Source of the DNA: Chelativorans sp.
GTDB lineage: Bacteria; Pseudomonadota; Alphaproteobacteria; Rhizobiales; Rhizobiaceae
NCBI RefSeq assembly: GCF_031180965.1
Contig: NZ_JAPSLH010000001.1
Coordinates: 186,001-250,000 of the forward strand
Length of the DNA: 64,000 nucleotides
Direction of reading: 5' to 3'
The notes below the pieces were generated by a model. The model was not told the DNA's origin and made no database searches. It saw nothing but the letters and a program-made list of their open reading frames with translations. Made by a program: the position numbers and the translations under genes. This document shows, piece after piece, positions 63,923 through 64,000 of this stretch. Each line of letters begins with the position of its first letter. The first letter of the stretch is position 1.

Positions 63923-64000
63923 GCGGAAACCGCGGAGAAGCCGCTAGGGCTTTTCCTTCGGCCCGGCAAAGACCACCCCCTTCATTGGGTGCAGCCGGGA

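Overview
The window is about 64 kb of GC-rich (roughly 65%) chromosomal DNA that looks like core genome of a rhizobial alphaproteobacterium, most likely Phyllobacteriaceae-like (Mesorhizobium, Chelativorans, Aquamicrobium type). The evidence is the gene set: PhaR, GapR (DUF2312), a ccmABCDG cytochrome c maturation operon, IalB, DUF1223, DUF2794, DUF1236-type SH3 protein, YkoFEDC thiamine/HMP uptake and a long single-chain pyruvate carboxylase. Genes are densely packed on both strands. I see no insertion sequence, prophage, CRISPR array or rRNA operon.

Layout. 0.2-3.5 kb: polyhydroxybutyrate genes phbB and phbA, divergent from the regulator phaR, then a YggT-type membrane protein. 3.7-8.2 kb: tRNA-Ala(CGC), an MFS exporter, gapR, typA/bipA and a LysE exporter. 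8.2-12.3 kb (minus strand): DUF2332 and the ccm operon, with a rhizobial inverted-repeat element between ccmB and ccmA. 12.6-16.9 kb: aconitase, DUF1223, a structured intergenic region and DUF2794. 17-22.6 kb: GNAT enzyme, YbhL/Bax-inhibitor protein with a leader hairpin, and a YbbAP-like ABC system divergent from a TesA-like esterase. 22.6-28 kb: thpR, phhB, DUF1232, ialB, argG, a lytic transglycosylase and an SH3 protein. 28-31 kb: ffh, chorismate mutase, GNAT, rpsP. 31-36.3 kb: ispG, then a TPP riboswitch controlling ykoF-E-D-C. 36.4-43 kb: DUF883, bdhA, and a TetR-controlled RND efflux pair. 43-47.8 kb: an MFS carrier and pyc.

47.9-57 kb is a nine-gene, co-directional carbohydrate locus: aldo/keto reductase, Gfo/Idh dehydrogenase, sugar isomerase, ABC ATPase, two permeases, binding protein, SMP-30 lactonase and gluconokinase. 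Together they could import a sugar, oxidise it to a lactone, open the lactone and phosphorylate the acid. 57.3-64 kb: EamA exporter, two alpha/beta hydrolases, a TetR/SDR divergent pair with two operator-like palindromes, nudC, holA, and an unassigned structured region at the right edge.

No complete novel system stands out. The least explained signals are non-coding: a minus-strand hairpin plus terminator near 16.2-16.4 kb, a hairpin/terminator pair just before ffh, strong palindromes at several regulatory regions, and two near-identical tandem hairpins near 63.9 kb. All functional names come from reading protein motifs, without any database search.
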